The notes below the pieces were generated by a model that did not search any database, was not told the DNA's origin, and worked only from the letters and a program-made list of their open reading frames with translations. DNA of 64,000 nucleotides, from positions 4,431,748 to 4,495,747 of the forward strand of contig NC_018397.1 of the NCBI RefSeq assembly GCF_000208865.1, read 5' to 3'. The translations under genes were made by a program, and so were the position numbers. The stretch is from Neospora caninum Liverpool (Eukaryota > Apicomplexa > Conoidasida > Eucoccidiorida > Sarcocystidae). Below are positions 26,138 to 39,018 of this stretch, one piece after another. Numbering within the stretch: the stretch's first letter is position 1; each line of letters begins with the position of its first letter.

Positions 26138-27964
26138 AATGTAGGAGCAGTGGTGGGTGAGTCTGAAATTATCTGAATGTGTTTGAGAGCTTTTCCTCGT
26201 CTCTGGTTTTCCTGGATGTACAAAGAAGACGCTGAGAAAAGCCCTCTTTTCGAGTGTTGGCCACGCGGGAAGAGAGGATTTCGAAAGAGACAAACTTACA
26301 CGCTGCCGCGTGGAAGTTATGGGGACAAACGGGAGGCAGCAGGTAGGCGTGGTACACGTAGGCGGGGTTGAGATGTGCGGAATTTCGATCCTGCGAAAGG
26401 AAAAACGATACCATATTCATCTACGCGTTTCCCCTCGTTTGGTCTGTGCACGCACACCGCGAGTTCCTCACTCTTCTGCGAAGTCCTTTCAGGAAGAAGA
26501 TGTGCCGTGGGAAGTGCAGAGACTCTCGTGTTGTCTTCTCTTCTTCAAAGGCTCAACACCGACACACACATCCGTCTCAGAAAAGCGAGTTGCTGGCCAC
26601 TGTCCGTTCACAAGTGCTCAGCCAAAACCATCTTCCGCACCGTTCTTCCTTCTCCTCCGTTTTCCCCTTCTCGTTTCCTTCCCGGCCCGATTTTTGGATT
26701 CCCCTGGCTGCCCGGCTTTCGCGCCACTGCCTACCACGAAGACGAGATCGGTCATCGACGCCACGAAGGATTCAATGCCTGCACGCATGACGAGGTAGTT
26801 CTCTTTGAATTGGGGCGTGGCGGTGTATGCTCGGGGGTTGTAGCAGAGAACTTCCTGCCAGGAAAACCTCCAGTTGCTCAGCTTTGTCGGCGCGGATTCG
26901 AGCCTGAGGGCGGGAACCTGAATTCCGGCCCCACCCGGCGCGCGGTACTTGTACAGAACCTTCGCGTCCAGGCTCCGTAGCGGCTTCGTCGGAATTTCTC
27001 GGCGGGCCAGAGCCTGTGGACACGCCCGGACGGGGCGCGCGTGCCGCTTCGGCTTCGCTTGCTTCTGGGGTGTACATATACCCGCTCCCACCGAGGCGGC
27101 TCGGCGGAAGCCTCCCACCACCTGCTGCGTCAGCGCGGCAGATTCCTCCGAGTGCAGCGGAGCCGCCGCCGCAAAGGCCACCGGCAAACTCGCCATCGCG
27201 GACGCGCCTTCCTGCTGGGACGTCAGCGAGGGGGAACTGTGGATGAAGCCGCCTCCCGACAACGTCCAGTCCCTCTGGGAGGGGAAAGCGCCGAACTCGC
27301 CCTCCACACTCCGCCGCTTGCCCTCGTCGTTTGCCGGGGCTGGGACGGGGGGGAGCTCGTCAGAGGTATCGCGAGACGCCGCCGACGAAGCTGGAGAAAA
27401 AGCAGCCAGCGCAGTGCTGCGCGAAGAAGACGCGGAAGAGACGGAAGCGAAGGTGAGGCGTGCGGTCTCTCGGAGATCCGCCACGGTCTCCTCGAAGGAA
27501 GCGGGGGAGAAGCTGGCGTTGGAGAGGCCGCCTGGTTGGCCTCTCGCGTCTCCGACGCTCTCCTGACCAGTATGCGGGGCCCAGGCAGCTTTTGTGTTCC
27601 CCTGGCCTGGACTCCGCGAGGCACGGCGCAGCGCCCTGTCATCCATGCGCACCTTCTGGGCAATCCCCGAGGCTGTGGACCATGATTCGGCGTCGGAAGG
27701 GTACGCCGAAGACGGGACAGAGGCGACGCACTCAGTCGAGGCGCCGCTCACGTCTTCAGGCGACGAAGCGTCGTTTTTGGTGCACGAAAGGTTTTCCTTC
27801 AGCCAGCTGGACTCATCACACGCGGAAGACACCAACGGCGTGCGCCGGGGTTGTCTCCGCGAGAGACTCGAGCTCGCAGCGGGGAGCGCAGTGCCCCCCC
27901 GTGATCCCCCTGCTCGGCCCTGCCGGGCGCTGGAGCCGGTCGAGGCCTCAGAAACGGGCGCCAT
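20607..27964 (-). CDS. Alpha/beta hydrolase with large N-terminal extension
   Basis: Eleven exons (minus): 27964-26735, 26390-26300, 25943-25632, 25307-25132, 24882-24822, 24511-24354, 23977-23519, 22951-22774, 22405-22245, 21810-21366 and 21133-20607. They join in consistent phases to 1265 residues. Residues 1 to about 330 are Ser/Ala-rich. The fold starts near AKVLYKYRAPGG, continues through LWILLGGKDMQALDG and the beta-4 strand VDIPGYGNSSG, then the nucleophile elbow GYSLG (Ser702), the helix/strand RLVLLAPFTSI, the acid loop HGDKDSVIP (Asp912) and the His loop LAGESHATIL (His948). A full Ser-Asp-His triad is therefore present, split over three exons. An insertion of about 100 residues sits between the nucleophile elbow and RLVLLAPF, and the last 270 residues are low complexity. 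Such enzymes hydrolyse esters, thioesters or lipids; the substrate is unknown. The ATG at 27964 is the first in frame with a good context. Confidence 0.9.
23160..23292. repeat. Purine-rich imperfect tandem repeats in a hydrolase intron
   Basis: Copies of gaaacagagaacagaa are followed by four copies of gagagaaagaaacgaa. They lie in the intron between the exons ending at 22951 and 23519. Short ORFs here are artefacts of the repeat. Confidence 0.8.
23990..24073. repeat. 24-bp tandem repeat, about 3.5 copies, in a hydrolase intron
   Basis: The unit contains gatggaacggaaaggtgcga followed by agaa. It lies directly upstream (on the minus strand) of the pyrimidine-rich acceptor of the exon that carries the GYSLG nucleophile. 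Confidence 0.85.
26105..26138. repeat. (TA)n microsatellite
   Basis: Near-perfect alternating TA run in the second intron of the hydrolase gene. Runs of this type recur through the window. Confidence 0.9.
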
Positions 27965-30900
27965 CCGGTCACGGGAAGCGACGGAGAGAGAGGGCGAGAG
28001 GAAGGAGGGATGCCGCAAGACTGGAGCGCAGCAGGAAGAGAAGAGCGACAGAGATGACGCGGGCTCGGGGGGTTTTCTTGTGCGTTGTGCTGTGGAACTC
28101 CAAAGACCGAGAGGGCGCCGAAAGCCGAAACGGAAAAGATACTCGAAAGCCCTTTGATGGTGGGTGACAGGGGAAAAGAAGAACGGCCGCGAGAGAGAGG
28201 CGCACACACACTTCTATACGAATCTCGGGGGGCGAAGCGTGCAACGGACAAGGCGCTACGAGGTGACCCAGAAAGAAAAGGGGCCGACGACGAACGCTTC
28301 TGCAGGGGACTAGAAAACACAAATGGCGGTTTCAAATGCGTTCTTTCGGATATGCATATCTGTGTATACACCTGCACCACGCTACATCAAGGTGCGGCTG
28401 GGGCGTGACTTCAAATGGGCGATACAAATGTCGAAGTGGTGAAAAGCATTTCAAATCGGCGGTCCTGATCCAAATCCTTGATCCCGGATCACCTGGTACA
28501 TTCCTATGTCTGAACGATGAAAACACGGGCGCATTCGGCGAAACAACTCGCTCTCCTGGAAGGTTCTGACGCGTCCCCACACCTGGCGACTGCCATGTGC
28601 GTACACCTGCGCGTCAGCGTCCCCCGTTTCGAGGAAACCCTTGTTAGCGCAGAATCGTTTAGAAAACCGCAAGAAGTTCGCGGCACCTGGACGAGAGAGC
28701 TTCAAAATTCGACTCGCCGCAGGCGGAGGGGCAAAAGATCGATCGACGAATGCAAGTAGACCCCGGCGCCGGAAGGTCACGGCACGGGCAAAAGGTGCTC
28801 TGCGCAGGTGCTCGCGCGACCGACTAAGCGTGGACACATCTCCGGTATCTCAAACACAGAAGAGAAGGCCCACGGAGAACAAGGCTTCTCCAAAGGACGC
28901 GCACGCGGGTGTCGTCAGCCTTGCGTGTCCGTCGCGTGGGGGCTGCGCCTTCTGGGGACGAGTGCGATTTCGGTTTCGATCGTGAAAGCGATCCGTGCGG
29001 GCCCAGGGCCGGGTGCGCGGTGACCAAGCACCGCGACGGCGGCCGAGAGAAAAACGCTGAAACCGCAACTTTGGGCACCGAAACGCGAGAGCAAAAGCGC
29101 GGGCGAACGGCCCAACCAACAGGAAACGTGTGAAATGGGGCCGCGCCGAAGGCCTAAATGTGCAGAGAATTCTCGCGCGGCGCCGACTGTTTTTCAGCGG
29201 GGCAGAGAGGGGTCAGTGAATGACCAAGCGCAGCTGTCGAAAGCCGCTGGGGTCTTTTTGCTGAGGGAAGTTCTGGTGCAAGTCGCAGAAAGCGGAAGGG
29301 GAAAGGCAGATGGTGCAGAAGCAGGTGTCCATACACTCCAATGAGACACCTGAAACACTCGAGAGGAAGTCGTTTTGGGACGGGAGCTGTTTCCCGCGAG
29401 TTGTTGCCAGTGCGCGGCTCTCGCCAGCTTTTCCCGTCTTCAGTCTGTCGTCCACGTTCGTTTCGAAAAGGGAAGTGGGAAAATCTTCAAAGTTTCCGCG
29501 GAACACACCTGACAACAGATACAGCCCCCACTTACAGGCGTTAAGAAAATCACGTATTCGGCCCCGCGAATGTGGTGCTCGCCACTGCCGGACGAGCACG
29601 GCTCACCCGTCCACCAGTTGCATTCGTGGACGGGGTCATCTCTCTCCTCTCTGCGCAACAGCTGTGAAAAGTATCAGGGGGGGCACAAACACTCAGTCTA
29701 CAGCGGCCTCGCTCGTTCGCCCGAGCACTGCAGTTCCCTCGCGGTTCTTTTGCCGATGATCCTTTGTGTGTCATGGTGAATTTCTGCAGCGCTCGAAAGC
29801 CTTGCTGCGTGGCATTTTGAGTGTGCGTAGAAACGTGCGGCCGGCAGGCTTTTACGCGGAGAAAACAGCCAGCAGCCAGGCCGATCGCCACTTGGCAGCT
29901 TTTTTTGCGCGCGAGGGTGCGCCACACTCTCTGTGTCCCTAGAGGACGCACCGCCGAGCAACCCGAGCTCTGTAGTGGGCAACAAGACACGGGACGCGTG
30001 GCTGCATGGAGTAACCTTTATCTGGAATCGAGAGGAACCTTCCCGACTTTCAAATAAAACGTTCAGGACTCGCCGCTTCGTTTCCCCGAATGCCCGGTTT
30101 CTGCCGCTTCGCTCCACAGTTTTGCTGGGGCCTCCGTCGTTTCTGGCCCCGCGGCGTAAACCGCGCGTCCGTCTCAGTCTGTGTCTTCCCGCGCTTTCCC
30201 CCGATTGCTTTTTTCAGAGCGATAGAAAGAATCCCCCTTTTTCTAGCACGAAACAGAGTTGAGACTGTCACTTCCCAAGCGCGTAGATACCTCTGAGACA
30301 GCGAACGCGCGTTCTTCTGGAGCTTCGCAGAGAGAACGGCCGCGGCCCCGTAGTTGCAAAGATGCGAGGCAGAAACACCCGTACACACCGGAGGAGTGTC
30401 TCCACGTTTTCCGCCTTCACTTGAAAAGACGGAATGAAAGAGACACGAGGAGTAAGTCCTTTTTAGGTTTTGGACGCTTCTCTTCCTCTCGCTGTAGACG
30501 GCCCACAGCGGGACCGATTCTGCGGAGAAACTTTCTGGCGGAGAGGTCGAGCAGCCCCCAGGGTGCGGTTCTTCCACTCTTTCTCTTTCCAGATCGACAT
30601 ACAGAGCTAGAGAGAAAACCCGGTTCTTTGCTAGACAGAGAAGCGTAGGTTTGCTGCGCCTTCATCTGGCCCGACTTAAATTCTATGGCCGTGCCTGTTC
30701 GACTTCGCCACGGATACCGAACGCTAAAAACGGAAAGAAGTCCAACTGCTTCTCCCTCGTCTGACGACACGGCTTCCACGTCATTTCCCGACACTCCAAT
30801 CCCTCACAAGTGCCGCCAGTAGCTATCTGCCAATCTAGGTTCACCCGTAAATGTACTAAACATGTATCTACGTTATATATATATATATGCAGTATGTGAC

Positions 30901-31031
30901 AATGTGCGTGCATCCTTGTGTGCTGTGCAGAGTTCTCTAACTCTGTCGTTCTCTTCCGGCCTCTACACGACCCCAATTATGGGATCTAGTACGGCTCGCT
31001 GGCTACAGACACTTGAAGTCCGGTCAACGTG

Positions 31032-31032
<1 letters not shown>

Positions 31033-31067
<35 letters not shown>
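31033..31067. repeat. (TA)n microsatellite
   Basis: About 17 uninterrupted TA dinucleotides in an intergenic stretch. Neighbouring shorter runs are at 30874-30888 and 31504-31524. Confidence 0.9.
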
Positions 31068-31069
<2 letters not shown>

Positions 31070-32260
31070 GCAAGGGAAAAGGGGGTTGAGAGTCGCGTGG
31101 CGAAGAGAACTGAAGCGCCTTGTATGGTTTTTAACCTGACAAATGGGAAGTCCCTACATGGTGCGTTTGAGCTACATTTTGAGGCAAAAACGGAGGAAAA
31201 GACTCTTGTCGACACATCAAGGTAGGAAAGATACATGAACGCAAACACGACCATCTTTCCCACGTCCAAACAGACTTCCACGTTGAAAAAAAAAAACCGG
31301 CAAGAAGCACACGCTTCGCGAAGAACTCCAAAAACGTTCCACTACGGCGCCACTACAGACAGACCCCCAGCTGCCTCCACCGCCGCACTTGTGGAAAAGA
31401 ACGGTGCATACCGATGTGCCTTCTCTTTCGACATCTCTCTAAATCCATGTTCTTCCCTATCTATACACACAGATGCGTCTCGTCTTCCCAACCCATGTAA
31501 CTACATATATATATATATATATATGTATACATCCATATTTCCGTCCATGTGTTTCCATGAGGATCGATTCTCGGCAACTCTACGTGGCCCGCGTCCCAAT
31601 TCAGAAAGGCAGAAGCCTTCAGCGCCGAGGTACGCGCTTTGCTTCCTCGCCGTTCTGTCTCCTTTCTCTCTCACCGAACAATCTTACATGAAAGATAAAT
31701 GTAGATTTACACAGACTGTACTGTTCTGTGTCCTCTTTGAAGAGTTACGCACAGCTGGACACGCAAACAACCCCCCCCTCCCCCCTCCGCGTCCGGGTAG
31801 ATTCCTCGTTCCGAAAAAACTGCTCCGAGAGAGAAATCCTTCCGGTTTTAATATCCGCGTTTCCGCCGCGTTCCTGTCGCGAGCGGAAGAGACAACTTTT
31901 GACCTGCTTATCCTCGGCAACGTCACCGGGTTCTCGCGTTTCCCAAAAACGTTTCACACGTTCTTACCACCAAACACACTTGCACTTTCCTGTACACATC
32001 AAACGCATGCGTATGTCTAAATAAAAGTAGAAGCATCGAGAAACACCTGTGCATTTGTTGGTATGCGTATCCGCACGCACACGTGTATGTAACAGTAGAC
32101 GCTTCGAGATATCTGCGGGTTGCCGGCAAAGCGACGAAGCTGGAGGGTGAACTTGGAAGTGCCGCCAGAGCTTTGGACGGGGGTTTGAAGAAGACCAGTG
32201 TGTGCTTGCCTCGGGATTTCGAACCTGAGCTCTTTCCCAGTGGAAAGAATCCGCGCATCT

Positions 32261-32316
32261 CGCCTCTCTCAGAGAAGCCTCCTTTTGTCGCCTCTCTCAG
32301 AGAAGCCTCCTTTTGT
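32261..32316. repeat. Perfect 28-bp tandem duplication
   Basis: The unit starts cgcctctctcagagaagcct and occurs at 32261 and 32289. It lies about 130 bp beyond the GDAP2-like stop codon, probably in its 3' untranslated region. Confidence 0.9.
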
Positions 32317-32442
32317 CGCCTGTCGCCTCTAGACACAGATTTCTTGTCGCCGAGGCGAAGAAGTCTGGATTTTTGTGCGGACGGCAGGATGTCGCTGCGA
32401 GAAGACAGCTCACAGGCGCGTCTCTCTCGCCACGCGCACCTT

Positions 32443-35400
32443 TCAGAGACGCAAACCGAGGATTCGCTTCCGGGGCAGCTGGTCGTATTCCACGACGTAG
32501 TTCGGCAGGCGTAGCTGCCGCTCGTCTACGTGCGTCGAGAGATCCTGCACCAGAAGAAGAGGAAAAGAAAAGGACGGGTGACCTCGAAAGAGACGGAGAG
32601 AACGGGAGGACCGAGAGAGGACGGAGAGAGAGGACAGAGGGAGACAGCGCGGAGATGACCCATACACCGAAACGGCGAAGACAGGGAGAACGGAAGGACG
32701 GAGAAAAGAAAGAGAAGGGGGGATTCAGGGTGGAAGACTGGGGGAGATAGATGGAAAAGAACGGAGAGGAAAGCAGGGAGGACAGAGAACAGACGGAGGA
32801 TACGGGAAGGCACACGAGAGAAAGGAGAGACAGAGAGAACAGACATACCTTAATGCTGTCGAGATAAAAGGTTCCGCGCCAGAGGTTGGTGGGGAGGTAT
32901 GGCCACATGCACGCGAAGGCAGCTTTGAAGAGGAACCCGGGATGAAGGACGAGAAGCTGATCCAGGGTGTTCTCGTACTGGGAAAAAAGGTGGAAGAACT
33001 CTTTCCAAAGAGCCATCGACGGCATGTGGCTGTGGTGAACTTCTGCAACCGCAACGCAACGCAACGCACCAGTGCCACACGCTCTCCCGAGAAACGCGTC
33101 CAAACCACCTACACATTTACAGGTGAATGCACACACAATATATGTATATATATGGGCACGTGTATCGCTCGACCTCTCCCTTTCGAGCTCGTTATCGCTC
33201 CACGCAGCCGTCTGTTTGCATCCGGTTATCATGTACTCTGTCTTTCTCTGCGTCTTTCTCGCTCCGAGACAAAGGCCGTTGAGAGTCGGTTTCCTGCCTC
33301 CCGCGTTTCTCACCGGTGTTGACGTAGAGGAGGGTGTATTTGTCGCGAATGTACGGATCGAGCGTCTTGATGATGTAGAGAAGCACGAGGTGCGCATCGA
33401 CGGGCGTAGACGGGAAGAGCGCGGCGAAGAAGACCACGAGAGGGCGTCCAGCTCTGTCTGTTCCGCGCGGCGAGAGAAAGCCGATCGCGTCCAGTTGCTG
33501 GAAAGCGACGCAGTCCGCAATCGCCGAGGCCTGCCGCAGGTAGCGGTGGTAGAGCGCTTCGCTGTCGACGCCTGCCGGCTGAAAACGCCCGACAACGAGA
33601 GGCGACACAGAGGAAACGAAAAGAGGGGAACGTGCCAAGCGCGGCGAAGGAAGGAGAGAGAGAAAGGAGGAACTCAAGAAGACTGTCTCTGCTAGCTACA
33701 CCGCGCGTTCGAACCCAGCAGAGGCTTCTTGGGAAAGAACGGCGTGGGCGACTCTCGTGTGACGAAGCGCGACTGGCAAGTCTGCATGCGTCTCCTCCGC
33801 ATGCACACACTCACATGCACATCCTCGTGTTGGCGAGGGGAAGATGGGGAAGAAACACATCCGAGGACACGTACGTTTCACGTCCCGACTCCCAGTGTTG
33901 CATGCATCTCCTGGCCAGCAAAAACCCCGCGAAACGCTTAAAACCTTGCAAACCATGCATAAAACTCCCACCCAGAGACGTTTTGTGGGAGCGATGAGAC
34001 GTGCAACTTCTTCGTGGGGCAGAGCTTTTGGAAGGTGGACTTTTTGAATGTGGGCTGTTTTTCTGGAGGGGAGCCCCGACGTTTTGGCCGCGTGTCCACG
34101 CTTCTCTCCGTTTTCTTCGTTTTAAAAACTGCATGCGCTTACGTCCTGCGTGGCGTTGAGGGCGTTGATGCGCCTCTCCGTCTCGGTGCACGCCTTCGCG
34201 TCCGTGAAGCTAACGTCGGCAGAGTTGAGAATCCGGTTCTCTTCTCGCGGAGACAGCCCACCGTCCTCCGAGTCGCTCTCGCAGGCCCGCATAAAGAGGC
34301 TGCCGAACTGCGCGGTGATCTCGCCAGACTGCACATGCGAGGCCGCGCTCCCTTCCCGGCCGACGCGCATTCGCCGCTCCACCACTTCGATCTGCCCGAA
34401 GGCGTCGCCCAGCTCCTCCGGCAAGCCGTACAGCGCTTCCGCCTGAAAGAAACAACGGAAAAGAAAACGGCGGAAACGGACGGAGAAGAAAGTGAGACAT
34501 ACGACAGAGGAGAGAAAAGAGAGAGAAAGAGAGAGAAAAAGAGAGAGAAAGATTATCTGTTTGGTTCAATCGCTAAACGCGTTTATCTGTCGCTCTGGAC
34601 GTCTCGAGAAATCAGGTTTCCTTTCTTCAAGAGAGGGGCTCTTTTTCGAGGGCAGCACGGGTCTGTTCCTGGCCGCGAAGATCCCGGGAGACTTCTCGGC
34701 TCGGGCGCACCTCTTCTGCTTCGTTTCTGGGGAAGTACAGTTTGACGAACGCTTCGCAGGCGCGCATTTCCTGGACGTCGTCGACGATGAGAACGACGGC
34801 GTCGAGTTTCTCCCGCAGTCGTTCCATCCACCTCCGCAGCGTTCGCAAGGAGGTGTGAACGTACGCGTCAGCCTCGTCGCCAGATTCCCCTGCAAGGCGG
34901 CACACGTCTGCATGCGCCTCGCGCCCTTCGCGGGCGGCTCGCGTTTCGCCGGGACTTCCAGGCTCTTCGCGCCGCTGCATGCGGCGCAAGCTGTGGGGTG
35001 GGAGCGCGGCGCTCGCGAGGGACGACGAACGGCGACTGTGAGCTGCCGAGACTGAGTAGAGAGGCACTGCGACAGTCGTCAAGCCGTTCTCGTCGAGGAG
35101 CAACAGCGATTCGCGCAAACACCCGTTGAGGGCGTTGTGTGTCGCCGTGATGTACTTGCTGTTGAAGCGCGGACCCACCTGCAGAAAAGAAAGAGAACGA
35201 GGAAAACATGTGCAGAGAGAAGAGAAAGGGAACCCAGGCACCTGGATGTTAACAGAACGCGTGGCGTCTCTCCCACATGCACGCCCCCTGCACAAAGTAC
35301 CAGAATGAGACAGACAGCCTTTCCGAAGGGAGAAGAAGAGATGTGCATACATGAACAGGTGTTTCGTGCATTTCCTGACGGATGGCGCAGGGGGTCGATA

Positions 35401-36921
35401 TCTTTATAGGACTGCAGGTAAGTATGCATTGCCGCTTTTCGCGGTTGATCCCTGACGACCCTCGGCACTGCGAGGGTGTTGGACCTGTCTGGAGGTCGGA
35501 GGATCTTTTTCGTGCGTCGAAACCCACTGTGTAGATGACGTGGGAAGAAGGAAGGTTGAAGGAGCGGCAGATGCGCGCCTCGCCTGCTTTGCACCGTTCC
35601 AGATGGCGCACCTCGTCGGCGAGTTCGTCGCCTCCGACTGCAAGAAGGAAAAGGAGAGAAGAGGAACGAACGAGAAGAGAAGATGCCGGAGACTCGCGAG
35701 TGTCCGAGCACCAAGAGACGGGGGAGAGAAGACCCCAACAAGACTGAGGGAGAATACACAGCGGACAAGAGATTCCGCAGAGGAAGGAGACTAAAAAGAG
35801 CGAGCGACGACGACGGAAGGCGATCTGGGCGAAACGCGGAGAAGCGGAAACAGACACAGAGAGGGGCACGCAGGAGGGCCCTCGAAACGCACGCAAAATG
35901 CGACGCAGAGCAGAGAGCAAAGGAGAGAGAGAATTATACAGAAAGAGGAGAGAGAGAGAGAACGACGCTGAAAGATACAGGGGAAAGAAAGACACAGGAG
36001 CAGGTACGGGACGAACACAGGAGAAGGTACGGGACGAGAGGCAGATGCAGGTAAACACCGACAGAGACACAGGCACAGCAGACGGTCGAGAAAGGTTTGG
36101 AACGATACAAGAGGAGGGACGTGTTTGGGTTGGACGCACTAATAGCCAATCGCGTGCCAAGTTTGTCGATGGGCTTGAAAGCCTCATTGATGAAGCAGAC
36201 GATGGCGTCGACTTTGAGCGTGCAGGGATCTCCGTAGTGGAGAAAGAGTCGGCGGTTGAGGCCCTCGTCGACCGGGAAGGGGTTTGTTTCTCGCGCGTGT
36301 TTTTCCGCGTGATCTTCCCATGCGAAGGACGGCGAGTTTCGTCGCTCTGCGTGCGCATGGAGAGAGCAAGCGTTCCTCTCGGCACGGAAACTCGAGGAGT
36401 CGCTGCGCGTCTGCGTGGCACGATGCCTGTCACGCAGACTCGCCGCCTCGCAGGGACTGTCTCCGCAGGTTGAGGGCGTTGACGAGGCGTCGAGGAAAGG
36501 CGCAGAGCAACAGGGCGCTGTCTCGAGAGCGTCTTGCCTGGACAAGGACGAAGGAAAAGACAAACGTCTACAGCTGTGAGACGAGAGAGAGAAGCTGCGG
36601 CGTTTTGGGACCGGTGCCAGAGGAGGCCCGTGGACGCGACATGGAAGCCAAGAGAGACAAGCGCCTCGAGCTTTTTGTGTGTCTGTCTTACCAGCACACG
36701 AGGCAGTCGAGGGAGACGGAGGCCGCACGCGTGACAACGCGCTGTCTTGGCGAGGAGAAACGGTCTTCTTCGCCGAAAGCGACGCGCGTCGGAGAGTCGG
36801 GCGAGCGAGGACAGCTGAGAGCAGGCGACTCGCCGAGAACCTCCTCGTCGAGAGTCTTGCGGATCTCCGTCGACAGCCACTGAACTGCGTCAGAAACAAC
36901 TGCTCCGATGCTGAGCGCCAT
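32443..36921 (-). CDS. GDAP2-like protein: macro domain plus CRAL-TRIO domain
   Basis: Eight exons (minus): 36921-36692, 36537-36140, 35637-35528, 35178-34711, 34442-34143, 33578-33314, 33042-32849 and 32544-32443. They join in compatible phases to 688 residues. After an N-terminal extension of about 165 residues comes a macro domain: HYGDPCTLKVDAIVCFINEAF (about 179-199), GGDELADEVRHLERCKAGEAR, FNLPSSHVIYTVGPRFNSKY, then helix and strand to VKLYFPRNEAEE. A linker (about 400-500) leads to a divergent CRAL-TRIO/Sec14-type domain: GRPLVVFFAALFP, HLVLLYIIKTLDPYIRDKYTLLYVNT, LLVLHPGFLFKAAFACM and the C-terminal NYVVEYDQLP. The domain order and spacing are those of animal GDAP2. Macro domains bind ADP-ribose-type ligands, but the usual NAAN-like loop reads CFINE here, so binding may be lost, as is suspected for GDAP2. 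CRAL-TRIO folds bind lipids. Cellular role unknown. Human GDAP2 is about 500 residues; the extra length is the N-terminus and linkers. Confidence 0.88.
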
Positions 36922-37404
36922 AGCGAAGACGAGGAAAAGGAGAGGGAAGAGAGAAAGAGAAAAGGAGAGGCTCGTGAGGCGCGCGTTTTTTGTGGACAGT
37001 CAAGCGCGAGAAGAGAGAGGCGACGCCTATCGAAAGGAAGACGACAAGGCCTTCTCAGGATGCAATTCTCGAAGGCGCTCCAGGACTGTGTGACTGAAGA
37101 GACTGCGAGAAAGGCACGATCCCGGCGGGACTGCTGTTTCGTATTCCAGTTTTATTCGAAGGGGAAGAGGAGAGAAAGCATGACGGTCGCGTTAAATCAA
37201 GGATGTCCCGCGCGAGAAGCGGAAGGCACCAAGGCCTCTTTCTGGAAAGCGTTTTCCGGCTCTAGACAAAAGAATTGCATGCGGGAAGGGAGGAACACCG
37301 CTGCGCAGTACGAGGAGTATGACGATTTCTGCAGCCCTCGAAAAAAAACCCTTCACGCACATAGCTGTCGGTGCAGTGAAGCAACGCGTGAAAAACAGTT
37401 TGCG

Positions 37405-37417
<13 letters not shown>

Positions 37418-37439
<22 letters not shown>

Positions 37440-37504
37440 GTGTATATATATGTATATATTATGTATGTATTATGTATATATATACATAATATATATATAT
37501 ATAG
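37418..37504. repeat. (TA)n / (TATG)n compound microsatellite
   Basis: Interrupted TA run with tatgta variants, preceded by a (CT)n run, about 0.5 kb upstream of the GDAP2-like start codon. Confidence 0.85.
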
Positions 37505-39018
37505 AAATGGTACGTATATATATACACACATGCGGGTGACAAATCACTTTACAGAGAGAAGCGTGTGAGGAGACAAGGGAGGGCCGAAGAAAAGCGTCAT
37601 GTGCGCAGACATCGATATGCACGCACAGTTGGAGAGCTGCCAGTTCTGTTTGCTTGGAAGCGCTTGAAACGGAAAGACAACGGGAAGCACGACGGACTCT
37701 TGGAGAGAGATGGCAAGAGGACAAAGGAAAAGAAGACAACGAGCAGCGAAGGTGTGTACGGGGGACAGTCCTGCAACTCGTGGATTTAAGGAAACCACGG
37801 CGAGATCTCCCGAACTCGCACAAAACAAAGAAGGGAAGCAGACAAGAGAGACGCAAACCTCCGAGACAAAGAGAGAGAGATAAAGAGACGGAAAAGAGGT
37901 CGTCGTGTTTATCGGTGGTGAAAAGAACGATCTACACTACCGATTTTGACGGATCCGCAAAAGCGAGGACACGGCAAGATTCACCCTTTTCGCCCGAGAG
38001 AAGCAAAGATCTGGACGTGTCTCCCTCAGGAAAGAAAGGTTTTCGTATGCCTTGGGTCAGTTTTGAGGCCGAATCGTCCGAGTCCTCTCATATCGACCCT
38101 CGGCCGTTGCGCGCAAAAATCCCGTGACGTCGCCAGGCCGCGCGCGTCGACGGCGCCTGGAACGAGAGAAAAAAGAACAGAGGAGGAACACGAGAAAGAA
38201 AGAGTAAGAGCTGGGGCAAAGTCCCCAGTGTACGGGAAAGCAGGCATCACTCGACAAAACCGTCGAAGAAACTCGGAAACGCAGAGAGAGACGGTGTGCG
38301 CCAGTTGCCCATGAGGGTCAGCCTGGTACTCGAAAGGAGTATGTGGCGGAGAGGATTTGTCAGGGAAAAGAGAAAAACGCGTACGCTTCTCCCCTCGACA
38401 CCGCTTCTCCTGTTCCCCCGAATGAAAAGAAACCCTCCTTCCTAGCTTTCTGCAAACTTTCCAAGAAAAGAAACGGGCACGCGGCGACTGGCTAGGCAAC
38501 CGCAACCCTCTTGCATGCAAGCACGCCAGATGCGCCCAGTGTACATACACCCGGGTCTTGCGCGCGGGCGCTCTGTGGCGAGCTGCCAGGCCCGCCCGCG
38601 TACCGTTTTTTCGGTAATTTGTGGAGAGAGAAAAGCGAGAAAAGAAAAAGAGGAAGGGAAAAGCGAGAAAGGAAAACGAGGACGACAAAGAGGGGATGGA
38701 AAGGGAAAGAACAGCGAATCTCGCCTTGCTCGGGCTGTGGAAACGCGGGGTGAACACGCACGGCACGACATGGCGGGAAAAACCAGCGGCGCGTTTCTGT
38801 GGGCGGTGGAAAATTGACACGAAGCATACCGACACCCGAGTCGAACTCCCCACAGGAAAGGCAACTGGGGCAAGGCGTGCACACATCAACGACTCGGCAA
38901 CGATCTGCCTACATTAACAGACGATACAGATACACACATGCAAACTGCATTTTAGCATACATTGTTCATATGGATAAAGGGGTCGACGTAGGCACCACTA
39001 CATGCTTACGCATATGCT

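Larger units (their letters stand above)
27965..32442. other. Spacer between hydrolase 5' end and GDAP2-like 3' end
   Basis: No conserved coding exon was found. It probably contains the hydrolase promoter near 28.0-28.5 kb and the GDAP2-like 3' untranslated region. It holds (TA)n runs at 30874-30888, 31033-31067 and 31504-31524 and a 28-bp duplication at 32261-32316. Confidence 0.45.

Noticed and set aside
31235..32020. 261-codon plus-strand ORF
   Set aside because: Passes straight through a (TA)n microsatellite (encoding a YIYIYI run) and has no domain; a chance open frame.
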